This document shows positions 1 to 10,265 of a DNA stretch of 64,000 nucleotides, one piece after another (position 1 is the first letter of the stretch; each line of letters begins with the position of its first letter). The position numbers and the translations under genes are program-made. Source of the DNA: Blepharisma japonicum (Eukaryota > Ciliophora > Heterotrichea > Heterotrichida > Blepharismidae). The stretch is taken from NCBI GenBank assembly GCA_949751835.1, contig CATKHK010000128.1, positions 33,700-97,699 on the forward strand. Reading direction: 5' to 3'. Under the pieces are notes generated by a model. The model searched no databases. It was not told the origin of the DNA and saw nothing but the letters and a program-made list of their open reading frames with translations.

Positions 1-2020
1 TTGATATAGCTGTAATAAAATACCTACGAGATTTATTTATAATCAGAGGGTCCATAAACGTAAATCTATTTTGACTATAAGTGCTGAGGATTTCTATAGC
101 ATTATTATCAGAAAATCCTATATTTCCGCATACTAAAAATGTTGAGTTTTCTAAAGGGTGGGTAATAAGCCGTGTTCCGTCAATTATATCTGAGAACATT
201 TCTAAGCAGACTTTATAGGTATTTTGTGTAGCTTCTTGCAAATGCATAAAGAGCTTGCCTAAAATGTGACTTAAGACTAAGCTTTCGTTTTCTAGCTGAA
301 GCTTGGAGGCTAGAGCTGTAAATGTTCCACTTACATTAGATGATACTTCTTTGTTAAAGTAAAGCTTAATGAACGACCGAAGGAAGGACAAGCAAGCTTT
401 TACTAGTCCAGTCGATTTTAATGAAGGATTTATGTCAATGAAGCTCATCAACTGTAAAATATGATAAGCAAGATTCCCATTTATCATATGTTCTTCATAT
501 GTAGTCTCTGACGCTTTTGGCCTTATCGCCCCATCTCTCTTTGGTGCTACAAATTTTGAGTATATTTTTTTATTTTCTATAATAATCACGCTCAATATAT
601 ACACCATAATTTCTAACTGCACTGCTGCCTCTTGATTTGTGAGCACAATTAAAGCTAATTCCTCGAATTTCATTATGATCCATGATGTTATACCTTCAAA
701 ATCTGCCCTTGATAATGAGCAAATCACTGATAACTCAGCCAGCAGCATTTCTTCGTCATCAACTCTATCATCTTTCGTCAGCATTAAAGTTATATAAGAT
801 TTTGTAATTTCCACTATACATTTTTTCAAATCCTCTGGGAACGTTTTTACTTCTGGGCATAAAAAATCCCAAAACTGCAGCTGATAATGAATAATATTAT
901 CAGGGACATCAGTTTCTATAGAATTTTTAGTGAAATAAAAAATTTCGCCTAGAAATTCTAGCAAGTTCATGTGATTTTTTACGTCAAAAAGTGCTTTACT
1001 GCCGGCTAGTTTGGCTATGAGCCTGACAAACTCATAAAGGATAGTTTCATCTTCAAGCCCAATTTTGCCTTTTAAAATTTCTCTGATTCCTTGAACTATT
1101 TGTATTATAATTGAGAATCTTGTGTCTTGGGAAGCGAAAAAGTTTTTATTTATTGAGAGGTATAAAGCCTGGAATTTTAAACAGTTTTGGGCAGCTTCTT
1201 TGTTAGCAAGCCTGAGCATATATTGGTAAAGCTCAAAAATCTGCCTTGAAGTATCAATAGACTGAAGGGTTGCCCAGCCTGGGTTTTGTGAGGGCGAAAC
1301 TTCGAAAAAATCTGTATTTTCTGCATCATTTGACCCGAATTCTAATATATTTACAAGGATTTTTAAAAGTAAAAGGATAATCCCAGATTTATCAGAATCG
1401 GAATAGCTTTCACTAAGAGTGGCGGCAAGAGCACTTGTGCAGCTACCAAAAAGTGCTGGAAGAGAGTCCTGCTGGAATTGCTTGGCATTTCGCTTATGCT
1501 GTGTAAGCACATATTCAGAGTTTGGGCCCATATCTTCAATTAGAGTGTCTATCAGCTGTAAGCCGATACATATATAGACTGGGGACTGTGTAAGAAACTC
1601 TAGGGCATAAGTAGGAAGCTTGGTGAACTCTGTGTTATCATTCCATGATTGTCTTGCAATCCTACATAAAAGTCTTAATAACGACAATAAAACCATATTT
1701 CCCGCTTTGTAAATATCTTCCCCTTTACTCACTAAATTTGATAAGATATGCTTATATAAGCTCAGCCGACACTCCTGGCTAAACAAGCTCCACTTCCTGT
1801 ATAAAAATTACTTTGTAATAAGATTGAAAAGAACTTGGGAGGCAAGATACACAGACTGGTGGGAGATATCTTGTAGCAATACATAGCTAGAAAGCTGAAG
1901 TCCAATAGGATTGTACACAAGCTCTTGGAAATACGAGTGCGCTGGCAGCTGATCTTCTGTATTTGAGCTGAAAAAGCAAGAACTTTGTCTTAGAAATTCG
2001 CTGACTAAATTTTCGTCCAT
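1..2020 (-). CDS. XPO7: Exportin-7 (importin-beta family), partial at 3' end
   Basis: Nuclear export receptor of the importin-beta/exportin family, which works with Ran-GTP at the nuclear pore. About 668 residues are visible; the family is usually near 1080-1100 aa, so the C-terminal part lies beyond position 1. The start ATG is at 2018-2020. Reading continues only if a 15-nt intron at 1797-1811 is removed. Recognition rests on helical-repeat segments matching exportin-7: an RIARQSWND segment (compare RITKLGWFD in animals) and, later, NLAYHILQLMSF and ESLVLSHILGKLF, in the order expected for XPO7. No in-frame TGA was seen; all tryptophans are TGG. The long unbroken frame beyond the intron supports the splice. 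Exportin-4 is the main alternative. Confidence 0.85.
1797..1811 (-). other. 15-nt spliceosomal intron in XPO7
   Basis: On the minus strand this reads GTAATTTTTATACAG. Left in, it puts a TAA in frame right after residue 70. Removed, the frame runs on to the window edge with exportin-like sequence. Confidence 0.9.
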
Positions 2021-2099
2021 TTATTATAGATCTGGGGGTTTTGATTGAAATTTCTGTTAATAATTAAATTGAATTTTCATGATAATATGTTATTTATCC

Positions 2100-2567
2100 T
2101 TAAGGCTCGTTTCCCACTTGGTTTTCTAATTCTGAAATTCTTCTCTGCAAAGCGATCAGCTGCTGCTCTAATGCTGTTTTTTCGCCTTTAAGCTGAGTGA
2201 TTTGCTGCTGAAGCCGGCTATTTTCAGCTTTTTGATGAGAAAAATGTCTTTTCATCTCCTCTTCGACTCTTGAAATTTCGTTCATCAAGCTTTTTCTAAC
2301 ATCATTGACTTTCATATTCAGCACATTTTCCAATGTGTCTTTTTCTGATCTTAGGATTTGGACTTCTTTTTTGTGGAAATTCATTTCTTCAGTTATTTGC
2401 CTGATCATTTCTTCGAGGCTTAAAAGTTTCCCCTTCAGGGAAGCTGAGCCTGCTGCGGTTTGAGTACCAGAAAGAGAGACCATTGACCCTTGAGTTTGGG
2501 CCATTCTGCTTTGAGGGGAAGCTGTTTCTTCCAGACCTGGACGGAATGATCCTGTAGTGCTTCTCAT
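2100..2567 (-). CDS. Small coiled-coil protein
   Basis: A 155-aa protein if translation starts at the ATG beginning MRSTTGSFRPG. An in-frame ATG 51 nt upstream would add AT-rich, hydrophobic sequence unlike the rest, so the internal start is preferred. Residues 1-50 are Ser/Thr/Gln-rich and probably disordered. From about residue 50 to the end there is a continuous heptad-like coiled coil rich in E, K, Q and R, ending in LENQVGNEP. No enzyme motif or membrane segment. The style fits ciliate cytoskeletal or basal-body components, but that is inference. It is followed, after an 80-bp spacer, by the exportin gene on the same strand. Confidence 0.75.
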   Translation of the reverse strand: MRSTTGSFRPGLEETASPQSRMAQTQGSMVSLSGTQTAAGSASLKGKLLSLEEMIRQITEEMNFHKKEVQILRSEKDTLENVLNMKVNDVRKSLMNEISRVEEEMKRHFSHQKAENSRLQQQITQLKGEKTALEQQLIALQRRISELENQVGNEP

Positions 2568-2806
2568 ATTTTTATATAATAAATCAAATGGAGTATAAAG
2601 GAAATAATTTATTTTCAAAGAAATAGATTTCTTATAATTCTATGCATTTTCAGCATTAAGATTTTTAAATAATGTTAATTATTATTTTTTCAGTAATTTT
2701 TACGTTAAATTATTAGCGAAAATAAAGAGTTATGACATAAGAAATAATCCAATATTTTGCGTTAATTTAAGAAAAGATATACTTGCGTTAATATGCCATT
2801 AAGTAA

Positions 2807-3376
2807 ATGAAAAGTGTTTTGTATTATAAAGACAGATTTTATGATCACATCCATACAGTCCACAAACCCACTTACTACGATATTTTACCTGGAAAAAGAC
2901 CATTCTCAGTACTTAGAAAAAGAGTTATTTCATTTTTAAGAGACCCAAAAGAGCTTGATCCCGTTAATATTTTAAGGTCGCAAAATGAAGAAATCTTTAT
3001 AACTCCCCAGAAGCCTGCACCCTTTAAATGCGAATTAAGACCAAAAATCAAGCGAAGAAACGTGCTGTCTTTAGATGGAAAATCTTATGAAAAATTAATA
3101 AAAGATAGAAATAAAATCCAGGATGGAGCTATAACTGATAGACCTATAAGAAGAAGCATCCCTCCGTTGCCACTTAAATCTGATATAAACAAATTGTGCG
3201 ATATTAAGCCTATGCTCCCTAAACGTTCACAAAGTGTAGGAAGAAAGTCTATGAAAATGATTATAAAAATCCCTGTAGAAAAAATTAAGGATGAAGGACC
3301 AATCACATCGTGGGAGCAAAGTCCTCACGATATGAAAATTATATACGATTACTATAATCTCCCAACAGTCAAATAA
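2807..3376 (+). CDS. Basic protein of unknown function
   Basis: A 189-aa, strongly basic protein with no family I recognise. It starts with MKSVLYYKDRF and has many short K/R clusters (KIKRRN, RRSIPPLPLK, RSQSVGRK). There is no signal peptide, membrane segment or cysteine pattern. A proline-rich stretch and the RSQS segment could be protein-binding or phosphorylation sites (inference). It is the first plus-strand gene, divergent from the coiled-coil gene upstream (240-bp spacer), and runs convergently into the FYVE-like gene with only 28 bp between them. Confidence 0.7.
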   Translation: MKSVLYYKDRFYDHIHTVHKPTYYDILPGKRPFSVLRKRVISFLRDPKELDPVNILRSQNEEIFITPQKPAPFKCELRPKIKRRNVLSLDGKSYEKLIKDRNKIQDGAITDRPIRRSIPPLPLKSDINKLCDIKPMLPKRSQSVGRKSMKMIIKIPVEKIKDEGPITSWEQSPHDMKIIYDYYNLPTVK

Positions 3377-3404
3377 ACAATTTTCGATAATTCTTATTTA
3401 TAAG

Positions 3405-4310
3405 CTAAATAATATTGCATGCACAAATATCTCTCTTAATATCTTCAATCTTTGCCAATCCTCCTTTCCCTTCTCCTTGTACAACAGGTTTAAAAGTTTT
3501 ACTATACGCTCTTCTTACATTCTGATAGCAAATTTGGCACAAGCTTTCTTTGATAATCTGAACAGGGACTTGGTTCCTAATAAACTCTTTTAGCTCAGCC
3601 AATTCATTTTCTACTTTTTTCTTCTCTTCAAGCATTCCATTAATTTTTAGCCTCATGATTTCTACCTCTTCATGGCCTCTGGCTGTTTTTTGTACAGTTC
3701 TTTCTTCTATAGACTGTGAAGCTTCTAATTGTAATTTTAAATCTTTTATTTCTTCTTCCATCTTAGAGTTATTGTCGTATTCTTTTTGAAATTGCTGGTC
3801 AAGTTCCCATTCTTTTCTTTCATGATCAGCCTGTTGCTCTTTTTGTTTATTTTCAAGTTTACGTGATTTTGAGATGAATTTTGTGAGCTGCTTAGTTTTG
3901 TCGTTGCGTTCTTCAATGCATTTTTGGATTTCTTGGGCTATTTCTTGTTTAATTGCTTGGGATTTTGAATCAGTCTCTTCTACAAGCTTTTCATGATGAC
4001 AAGATTCACAAAGACGTTCTTCTTCGCCACGGGTAGAAATGGAATGGTCCTTGCAGACTAGTCTGCCACAAGACAAGCAAGTATGCTTTTTTTGGATCAG
4101 TGTAAATGGGGTTTCACAAATATAACAAACTTCATTGGTTTCAATGACTTTATTGAACAAGTTGACTGATAAGTTGACTGGCTGGGTAATCAGACCTACA
4201 GTACCTTTTGCTAGACCTTTTAATGCCCTTTGGGCAATATTTGGATCAGATGTGGAGCTTGAAGAGCTGCTATTAGAGTTAAACTTTAAGAGACTGGTAA
4301 AGTTTTTCAT
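3405..4310 (-). CDS. FYVE-like zinc-finger, coiled-coil protein
   Basis: A 301-aa protein. Residues 1-55 contain a Ser run and a small-residue/hydrophobic segment. Residues about 60-105 hold a FYVE-like double zinc site: CYIC, then KKHTCLSCGRLVCKDH, then LCESC. Classical FYVE domains carry an R-(R/K)HHCR basic patch that binds PI3P; here it is reduced to KKHTC, so lipid binding is uncertain. Residues about 110-250 are a charged coiled coil. A second CxxC pair (LCQICYQN) near residue 260 and a C-terminal CAC may form another metal site. A role in endosomal or vesicle tethering is suggested by the domain type only. The stop is TAG. Confidence 0.75.
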   Translation of the reverse strand: MKNFTSLLKFNSNSSSSSSTSDPNIAQRALKGLAKGTVGLITQPVNLSVNLFNKVIETNEVCYICETPFTLIQKKHTCLSCGRLVCKDHSISTRGEEERLCESCHHEKLVEETDSKSQAIKQEIAQEIQKCIEERNDKTKQLTKFISKSRKLENKQKEQQADHERKEWELDQQFQKEYDNNSKMEEEIKDLKLQLEASQSIEERTVQKTARGHEEVEIMRLKINGMLEEKKKVENELAELKEFIRNQVPVQIIKESLCQICYQNVRRAYSKTFKPVVQGEGKGGLAKIEDIKRDICACNII

Positions 4311-4508
4311 GTTTTTATTACCATATTAAAAACTCTTTTTAGATTTTATAATAATTTAGATTCCATTAGAAAATAATGATTTTAAATTATATAAAATTCT
4401 ATTTTTATATAAAAATATTTTGTAATATTTCTCTATTTTTTGAGATTTTGGCAATAATCCTATATTTTTATAAGACGTTTGGTTAATAAAGCATGCTTAG
4501 GAATATTT

Positions 4509-5420
4509 TTAATTGCTAGGACATGTATTAGAGTTCGTAGGAGAAACTTCAAATTTCAGCTCCCTCCAATTCAGCTGGGCTTCTGGAAATTCGTTATAGC
4601 CTTTGGAATTTCGGCACTCAGATCTAGAAGAGTCATCATCTAATATACCACAAAACATATAACTGCAGTTCGCAAAGCCAAATTTATTAGCTCTATAAAT
4701 ATCTTGATTGCAGACAGGACACTTATGCTCTCTTCCATCAGACATCTCCAAAATTGCATCGAACTTGCCCATACCCAAACAAATGCACACTCTTTGTTTG
4801 TAAGCAACACATTCATGATTCATGCAGATTCCTTCTAAAACCAATCCTGATTTTTTGATTTTTCACACCGGAACTACCGTGTCTCTCCTCCCGCTATTAT
4901 TATCACTAATAAGCACTGTAATAATTTCGCTCTGCTCAACTCCATAGTCAAGCAGCGTATTGTTATCGTCCAGCTCAATTTCTTTATAGAGAATTTTGAC
5001 TTTATTTCGATAATCCCCACTCCCACAGAACCTTTTCCTCAAATTAGAAATTTTTTCATTCCTTGGCAGTGACGCTCTTAGGACCTTTTTGGTATTTTCA
5101 CAAATCATAAAGGAAAGTGTTATTTTTTCAGTTAAATCTTCAGTAACTTCAAGCGAAAGAGAGTCTCCAGAGGTCAAGCCAATTTCATATAAAGGTACGT
5201 AGTGAGTTGATTCAAAGACAGACTGCTTATGCTTGATTTGAAACTTTAAGTGGCATGTTGAAATCCCTTCTTTCAGATTTTGGTGAATAATTTCGCGAGA
5301 AAGCTCACAAAGCCTGGTCGAAAGAGGCTTTTTTACTTTTATTTGAGGTTTAGAGAAGTAAGTCTCGTCAAGATTAATCCAGAATGAAGTATTCGCGCTA
5401 GTTGATTCATTGCAACCCAT
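4509..5420 (-). CDS. Ubiquitin-like / Cys-rich protein, predicted N-myristoylated
   Basis: A 303-aa protein, read through one in-frame TGA (4863-4865) as Trp. The start at 5420 is chosen because it gives MGCNEST, a good N-myristoylation (Gly2) and palmitoylation (Cys3) signal; a longer frame upstream adds only AT-rich hydrophobic sequence. Residues about 30-110 and 115-185 look like two ubiquitin-fold segments, the second with an ILYKEIELDDNNTLLDYGV pattern like the ubiquitin turn and last strand. The C-terminal 110 aa are Cys-rich: CMNHEC, VCICLG, CPVC, then NCSYMFCG, probably zinc-binding. I do not recognise a named family; membrane-anchored ubiquitin-like signalling is a guess. Confidence 0.7.
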
Positions 5421-5824
5421 TTTTAAGTATTTGCAACTAGTAAGACGTAGATATGGAGAACAAGGAAATAGGAGATTATGGGGATGGGAAATTTTTAAAA
5501 AAGTGTAAAGAAGCAAATAATAATAAAAATAAGGACTCTTAGGGGGAAATTCAGTATAGAAAATTTGTCGAAATTTGTTGCCATTTACTTAGGAGATTTT
5601 AAATTAGATTGTTAATTTATATGCATTTTTGAAGAAATGTTATTTGATATTAGCTTTATTAAAAGCCAATTTTATTTCGAATCTTCATTTAACTTGATGG
5701 AAGATATGAGAATAATAAAGTCTCAACGGTCTATTTTTTTACTAGATAAATGTCCCATAATGATAATTTTATTTTTTGATTATTAAAGCAAAATAAAAAT
5801 GTAAATTTTAAATGAAGGGTTTCG

Positions 5825-5993
5825 CAGACCCGTCAATTCAAATACAGGCACTTTATGGTGTATAGCTCGTAGAATTGACATTTGAAATAAAAGAAGAGTT
5901 GAGCCCTTCGGGTGCTCCTCTTCTCTGCCTCACATTCCTAATCCTAGGACATTCCATATGTCGACAGGAGACACCGTGGGCTGACAATTTTTT
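5825..5993 (+). ncRNA. Candidate structured small RNA, identity unknown
   Basis: A patch richer in G+C than its surroundings in a 655-bp spacer. It can fold into three consecutive stems. GTCAATTC (5832-5839) pairs perfectly with GAATTGAC (5872-5879). A 13-bp interrupted stem spans 5892-5924 and is capped by a C(TTCG)G tetraloop. A short hairpin has arms at 5948-5952 and 5958-5962. It ends in six T (5988-5993), as expected of RNA polymerase III. No strong protein frame fits. It does not match the U1, U2, U4, U5, U6, 5S or SRP RNAs I know. Strand is inferred from the T run; boundaries are approximate. Confidence 0.45.
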
Positions 5994-6075
5994 AAAAACA
6001 AACAGAAAACTAAATCGATCTATTTATCCTCTTAAATTTTCTACTTTCTGTGTAAAATTTCCTATAACCCTTCAA

Positions 6076-6507
6076 TTATTCTTTAAAAGACTCCAAAAAT
6101 GTGCTTTTATAAGTTTCCTTTAAGCTTGAATTCATATCAAGTAAATTTCCTAGCAGCTTTTCATAGCACTTTTCTTCACAAATAGTCAAATCTTCTTCTC
6201 CGTATTTAGATACAGGGTACTCCGAAGCACATCCAAATACACATTTTTTGCATTGATTGCTGTCATTCGGAAATTTTTTGTTAAAAATCCCAAAAAAGGA
6301 ATCATGCATTTCTTGGCATTCTTTTACGCAGTTTCCTCTAACTTTTTTCCAGTCTTCAAGCCTAACGGGATCTCCACTATAACAGCTTTCGGCACATTTT
6401 GAATATTTTACCTTAACATTTCTCAATATTTTTAAGCCTTTTTCAAGCTCTTCTTCACACTGCTGTGTGAAGCTATAATAGCTGAGTTTTCTCTTAAGAT
6501 CATCCAT
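6076..6507 (-). CDS. FAM136-like (DUF842) CX3C protein
   Basis: A 143-aa protein with four C-x3-C pairs: CAESC, CVKEC, CVFGC and CEEKC, spaced along predicted helices. This is the signature of the FAM136A/DUF842 family, small soluble proteins of the mitochondrial intermembrane space whose paired cysteines form disulphides. Its length matches the family (about 138 aa in animals). There is no signal peptide, consistent with CX3C proteins imported by the MIA pathway (family knowledge). It lies 27 bp downstream of a second CX3C gene on the same strand. Symbol withheld because orthology is not proved. Confidence 0.75.
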   Translation of the reverse strand: MDDLKRKLSYYSFTQQCEEELEKGLKILRNVKVKYSKCAESCYSGDPVRLEDWKKVRGNCVKECQEMHDSFFGIFNKKFPNDSNQCKKCVFGCASEYPVSKYGEEDLTICEEKCYEKLLGNLLDMNSSLKETYKSTFLESFKE

Positions 6508-6534
6508 ATTAATTATCCAGGAATGGCTTAATCT

Positions 6535-6885
6535 TTACTTATTTGAGTATTGAAGTAAATAATCATTAATGACTGGAGCCATCGGTGAATACAACTGGCT
6601 TACCTTTTCAGCTAAATTTTGCTTGCAAGTTTCATAGCAGCCCTCTTCTTTGCATGCAGAAAAACAGTAAAAAGCTTGCTGTCTAGATCTTTTCATTTCA
6701 TGCACAAACTTATCAAAGATTGATCTTCCTTCTTCGATGCAGGCTTGAGGCTTGCTTTCTTTCTGACATCTATGCTTATTCACTAATAAGTAATGTTTTC
6801 TAGCAAAATCAATATCATCAGTGTCTTGAATAATCGAAATTTCTTGCCTAAAAGCTTCTTCTCTAGTTGTAGGTGGATAAGACAT
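6535..6885 (-). CDS. Small CX3C protein, possible mitochondrial intermembrane-space protein
   Basis: A 116-aa helical protein with cysteines at CQKESKPQAC and CFSACKEEGCYETC, giving two C-x3-C pairs in the second half. The N-terminus (MSYPPTTREEAF) has no targeting peptide. The pattern resembles twin-CX3C intermembrane-space proteins and the FAM136-like neighbour, though sequence similarity to that neighbour is weak. The two genes are head-to-tail with 27 bp between them, which may mean an old tandem duplication followed by divergence (inference). Confidence 0.65.
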   Translation of the reverse strand: MSYPPTTREEAFRQEISIIQDTDDIDFARKHYLLVNKHRCQKESKPQACIEEGRSIFDKFVHEMKRSRQQAFYCFSACKEEGCYETCKQNLAEKVSQLYSPMAPVINDYLLQYSNK

Positions 6886-7007
6886 TTTTATTAAATTAAG
6901 CTTAATTATAAAATTTTGTCAGGGTGCTTTAGTCTATGAGTGAGTATTTTTATTATTTGTGGACAACGTCCACGAATTGGGCTTGCAGTTTTACAAGGTG
7001 AAGCAGT

Positions 7008-7769
7008 TCAGCCTTCCCCAAAAGTAGATGATAATGGAAGAAGATCAGATTTCATATAAGAATTCATTTCTAAAGTTTTCAATGAAATATGTTTAAGTGC
7101 ATTACGGTCTGTCCCAGATAGCATAAATGCAGGCAATGTTTTATCACATGGCTTATTTGGAGACTTACTGAGATCTGGGCTTTGAGTTTTAGAGTCAATT
7201 TGTGAGTAATTTATGGAATCAATTACTATATCACTTTTTGTGATTCTGTGAAATGGTGGCCTTCCTTGAGCTTTATTGAATTTAATAGTACCTTTTTCTG
7301 TATTTTTTTTAACTGCACTATAATTAGGGTCATAAGAGGCTTGGTTCGATAAATCTTGATAAGTTTTAAAAGTTTCTCTGCCTAGGTATTTCGACATATC
7401 AGGCGTTCTGATGTTTTGGACATTTGTCGAAATTGATGGAGAGTGATCAAAAGAAATAAATCGATTATGATGGACATCGTGGGCTCATTTGAGAAATTCA
7501 GGCCGTGCAAGCTGCTTTTCAAAAGAAATTGGAGACTGAACGTGGGGTGATAAAGAACGGCGAGGAGCTGAAATTGCTGATAACGTTCGTTTATGACGAG
7601 TTTCTGTAATAAAAAAGTTTGAAGTCATTGTGGCAGTTTTTGGGGAGTCAAGAGGAAGTGATGTATCAGCAGAGTTTGGCTTGTGGCGAGTAGATTTTAT
7701 GGTAAGCTTTGAAGGAGCACCAATTTTGGAGTAGAGATCTAAGGATTGGGGTTTAAAATGTCTTGCCAT
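7008..7769 (-). CDS. Unknown Ser/Pro-rich protein
   Basis: A 253-aa protein joined through one in-frame TGA (7485-7487) read as Trp; under the standard code it would be split in two. It is basic and Ser/Thr/Pro-rich, with repeated SP and RSLSP motifs that could be kinase sites, and no membrane or zinc motif. The second half contains YDPNYSAVKKNTEKG and FNKAQGRPPFHR. This kind of composition is common in ciliate cytoskeleton-associated proteins, but I do not recognise the family. Stop TAA. Confidence 0.65.
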
Positions 7770-8241
7770 TAGATAAATGCTGATTAATAGAATTTTGTTT
7801 GTATTTTAAGTCTTAGTCTTAATTATCATGTGAGCTATAATAACGATTGAAATATTTTCATTTATAGAGTAATAAAAGATCAAATAAAAATAAGCACCAA
7901 AAAGAACATAATTAGTATAATTTAAAGCAAAAACTGAATCAATCTGCCCATATTTTGCAAACAAAATGCTCTGCTAAATTATTTAAAAGTTTTAACTATT
8001 TATAACAGATAACCAAAGAAAATATTTTATTAGTTATCTAATTTAAACATAAAAAGCCTATTAGCATCTAATTTTATCATATTTTAAATAGTCTTTTTCT
8101 TCCCATGAATTAATAATTTGTGTATTACTTAGCTAAGTATTGATATTACCATATAAAGCATATCATGCCTTAAATAAAAACTCAAATCTGTTCATAAATA
8201 TCATTTAAATAATTATTGGGGGCCTATCTAATATACCATAT
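7770..8241. other. Intergenic spacer, no gene seen
   Basis: 472 bp of AT-rich sequence between divergent genes. No open frame with coding character, no RNA-like fold and no repeat recognised. It presumably holds the promoters of both flanking genes. Confidence 0.6.
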
Positions 8242-8652
8242 ATGGAAGCTAAAGAACTCGGTCTTTGCGCATTATTCAGAGGAGTTGACTATGTAGCTAA
8301 GGCTTCTAAGCGACCAAGAGAGCAGATAAAAGCTTTTACCTCTCTAGTATCTAACAAAACAACCCCATGCCTAGCTAAGCTATTAGACTCCATTAAAAAC
8401 GTGTCAAATGATATAGGAATTGAAGAAACTGCTGAAATACTGCATCTTCCTCCAGACGTTTTAAGACTTTTACTAATAAATTACGGTATTCCTAAAGTTG
8501 ATACAGATGGTGATAAAATGACTATTGATAATGAAGATTTCAATGATCCTGAAGAAGATGAATTGTACTCAGAACCCGATATAAAACTAGATAAAGAGAT
8601 TAAAACTTCTAAATCAGTGAATTATTCTTATCAAATAATAGATGAAGATTAA
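8242..8652 (+). CDS. Helix-turn-helix-like protein, first of a tandem pair
   Basis: A 136-aa protein. Residues about 10-85 are helical and match the N-terminal part of the next gene: VDYVAKASKRPREQIKAFTS here against an LDYIAKAAKRPREEIQAFTS form there. The segment GIEETAEILHLPPDVLRLLL has a helix-turn-helix look (E-T-A-E-I-L ... P-P-D-V-L). The C-terminal 50 aa are acidic and probably disordered. Probably DNA-binding or regulatory, by similarity to the longer neighbour only. No named family recognised. Confidence 0.65.
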   Translation: MEAKELGLCALFRGVDYVAKASKRPREQIKAFTSLVSNKTTPCLAKLLDSIKNVSNDIGIEETAEILHLPPDVLRLLLINYGIPKVDTDGDKMTIDNEDFNDPEEDELYSEPDIKLDKEIKTSKSVNYSYQIIDED

Positions 8653-8725
8653 TTATAATATAAAAATTAAATCGTTTAAATTTGCTTTAAAAATGCTATT
8701 CTTTATAGCTTTATATAAATTATTT

Positions 8726-9729
8726 ATGCAGAAAATGCATAAGATAATTTACTAGACTACATCGCTAAAGCAGCAAAGCGCCCACGAGAAGAAATTCAAG
8801 CTTTCACCTCCTTAGTATCTCACAACTCAATTCCTTGCCTAGATAAACTTCAAAAAACACTCGTAAACGTCGCAAGTGAATTAGGCCCAAGACAAACAGC
8901 CCAAATGCTCAGCATATCAGAAGAAGTTTTATCCCTAATCATCTCTGAAGATTTTTTCAAATCCTCCACAGCGCCTACCACAAACCATGTAAAAGTGGTA
9001 AAAAAGCCAAAAAAAGTCCCTAAAAATAGCATATCAAATAACATATCAAATCCTATAGAGATCGAAAATTATGATCCAATTACCCCAGAAGAGTCTAAAA
9101 ATGTCTCAGAAGAATTCAAAAACCGAATCACAAGACTTTACAAAGGAAACGTAAAAATCAAAATTATTATGGCTTTATATGATATTAGAAACAGCTGCTT
9201 TATTCATAGTTTTGGGGATTGGGAACGGTCCACTGCGAGGCAGAGGCTTTTCGAACTAAGAGAAAAAATAGCAAAGCTTAAATCTGAAGGAAAAAACGAC
9301 GAAGAAATCAGCAAAATACTGTGTATGAGGGAAATTAAGATCAAAGAAATTATTGGCGATTTAAAAAGACCAAAATTAATATACACAACACAGGATATTA
9401 AAGAAGCCCTTTGCTTATATAAAACCTTAAGAAATAAAAAAAGAGCAGCAAAGGAGCTTGGAATTTCAGTATTTACGCTGGATGAGTGGATAAATAAGAG
9501 CAAAACGGACGAACTGAAAACGATTTATGATAACGATGAAGGAATTCAGCCGCTTGCCATTTTAAATGCCCTGGAAACTTATTATTTGACTAAAAGCCTT
9601 GAAGAAGCAGCTGAAGTCTCAGGACTGACCATTCTTAAAGTTTCCAAATTTGTGGAAAGGTGCAGATTGAGATCTTTGGAATTTAAAGAAAAACGCAAAA
9701 TCTCTGAAGAAAATCATGAAGAAGAATAA
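8726..9729 (+). CDS. Helix-turn-helix repeat protein with apparent 1-nt deletion near start
   Basis: From 8743 an unbroken frame matches the N-terminal domain of the preceding gene, but it has no ATG until 8905. ATGs at 8726 and 8735 lie in another frame; one extra A in the short run at 8741-8742 would join them to the conserved domain. So this is either a sequencing/assembly indel in an A run, a real frameshift, or a protein starting at 8905 (274 aa). The downstream part has several helix-turn-helix-like units: DEEISKILCMREIKIKEII, RAAKELGISVFTLDEWI and EEAAEVSGLTILKVSKFV, like homeodomain-type or sigma-region-4 helices. Role: probably DNA binding (inference). Confidence 0.6.
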
Positions 9730-10265
9730 ATAAATTATCTAAAAATTGTAAAAATATTTGTTTTTAAAAAGAATAATATTTTTTATTTAGCTTAAAAAAG
9801 CGTCTAGACTGTATAGTTCAATTAAAACCTTAAACCTTGAGTTTTTATTTTGATTCAATTTCATTCTCCTAAAAGAACTGCTCGTATATTTAATAAAATC
9901 TTAGATTTAATCGGGAGTATATTTTTGATTATATAAATATTTCTTATATTCTAAGATAATGATATAAATGATTAGTTTTCTCTCTTTTATAGTATGCATC
10001 TATTCTCTTTTAATTGAAGTATTTTATAGCTTTATTATCACCAAAACTAGTATAACTCATTATTAATTCTCCTAGCTTAAACAGTAATAACTTTTAAGAC
10101 TATAAACGCACATGAATATAAGCATAAAGAAGCCATGGCTAGCTAAAATTTTTCTTTGAGATAATTTATTTTGTAACTGTTTGAGAAAATGTTATAAACA
10201 TATAAATTGCTATGAGAAATTCATGAAGTGGAAGCCAAGTAAGCCGAAAACCTCTCTCGGATTTA
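9730..10265. other. Intergenic spacer, no gene seen
   Basis: 536 bp of AT-rich sequence. A short frame starting near 10203 (MKWKPSKPK) overlaps the start of the next gene in another frame. I could find no acceptable 15-16 nt intron that would join it, so it is not annotated. Confidence 0.5.

Noticed and set aside
5940-5985. RNase P RNA, from a segment AGGAGACACCGTGG and the reverse-strand GGAATGTCCTAGG
   Set aside because: Each recalls a conserved RNase P element, but they lie on opposite strands, and no matching partner segments or room for a full RNA was found.
5875-6123. Open frame of 82 codons on the plus strand
   Set aside because: It overlaps the structured RNA candidate and the end of the FAM136-like gene and has no protein-like features.
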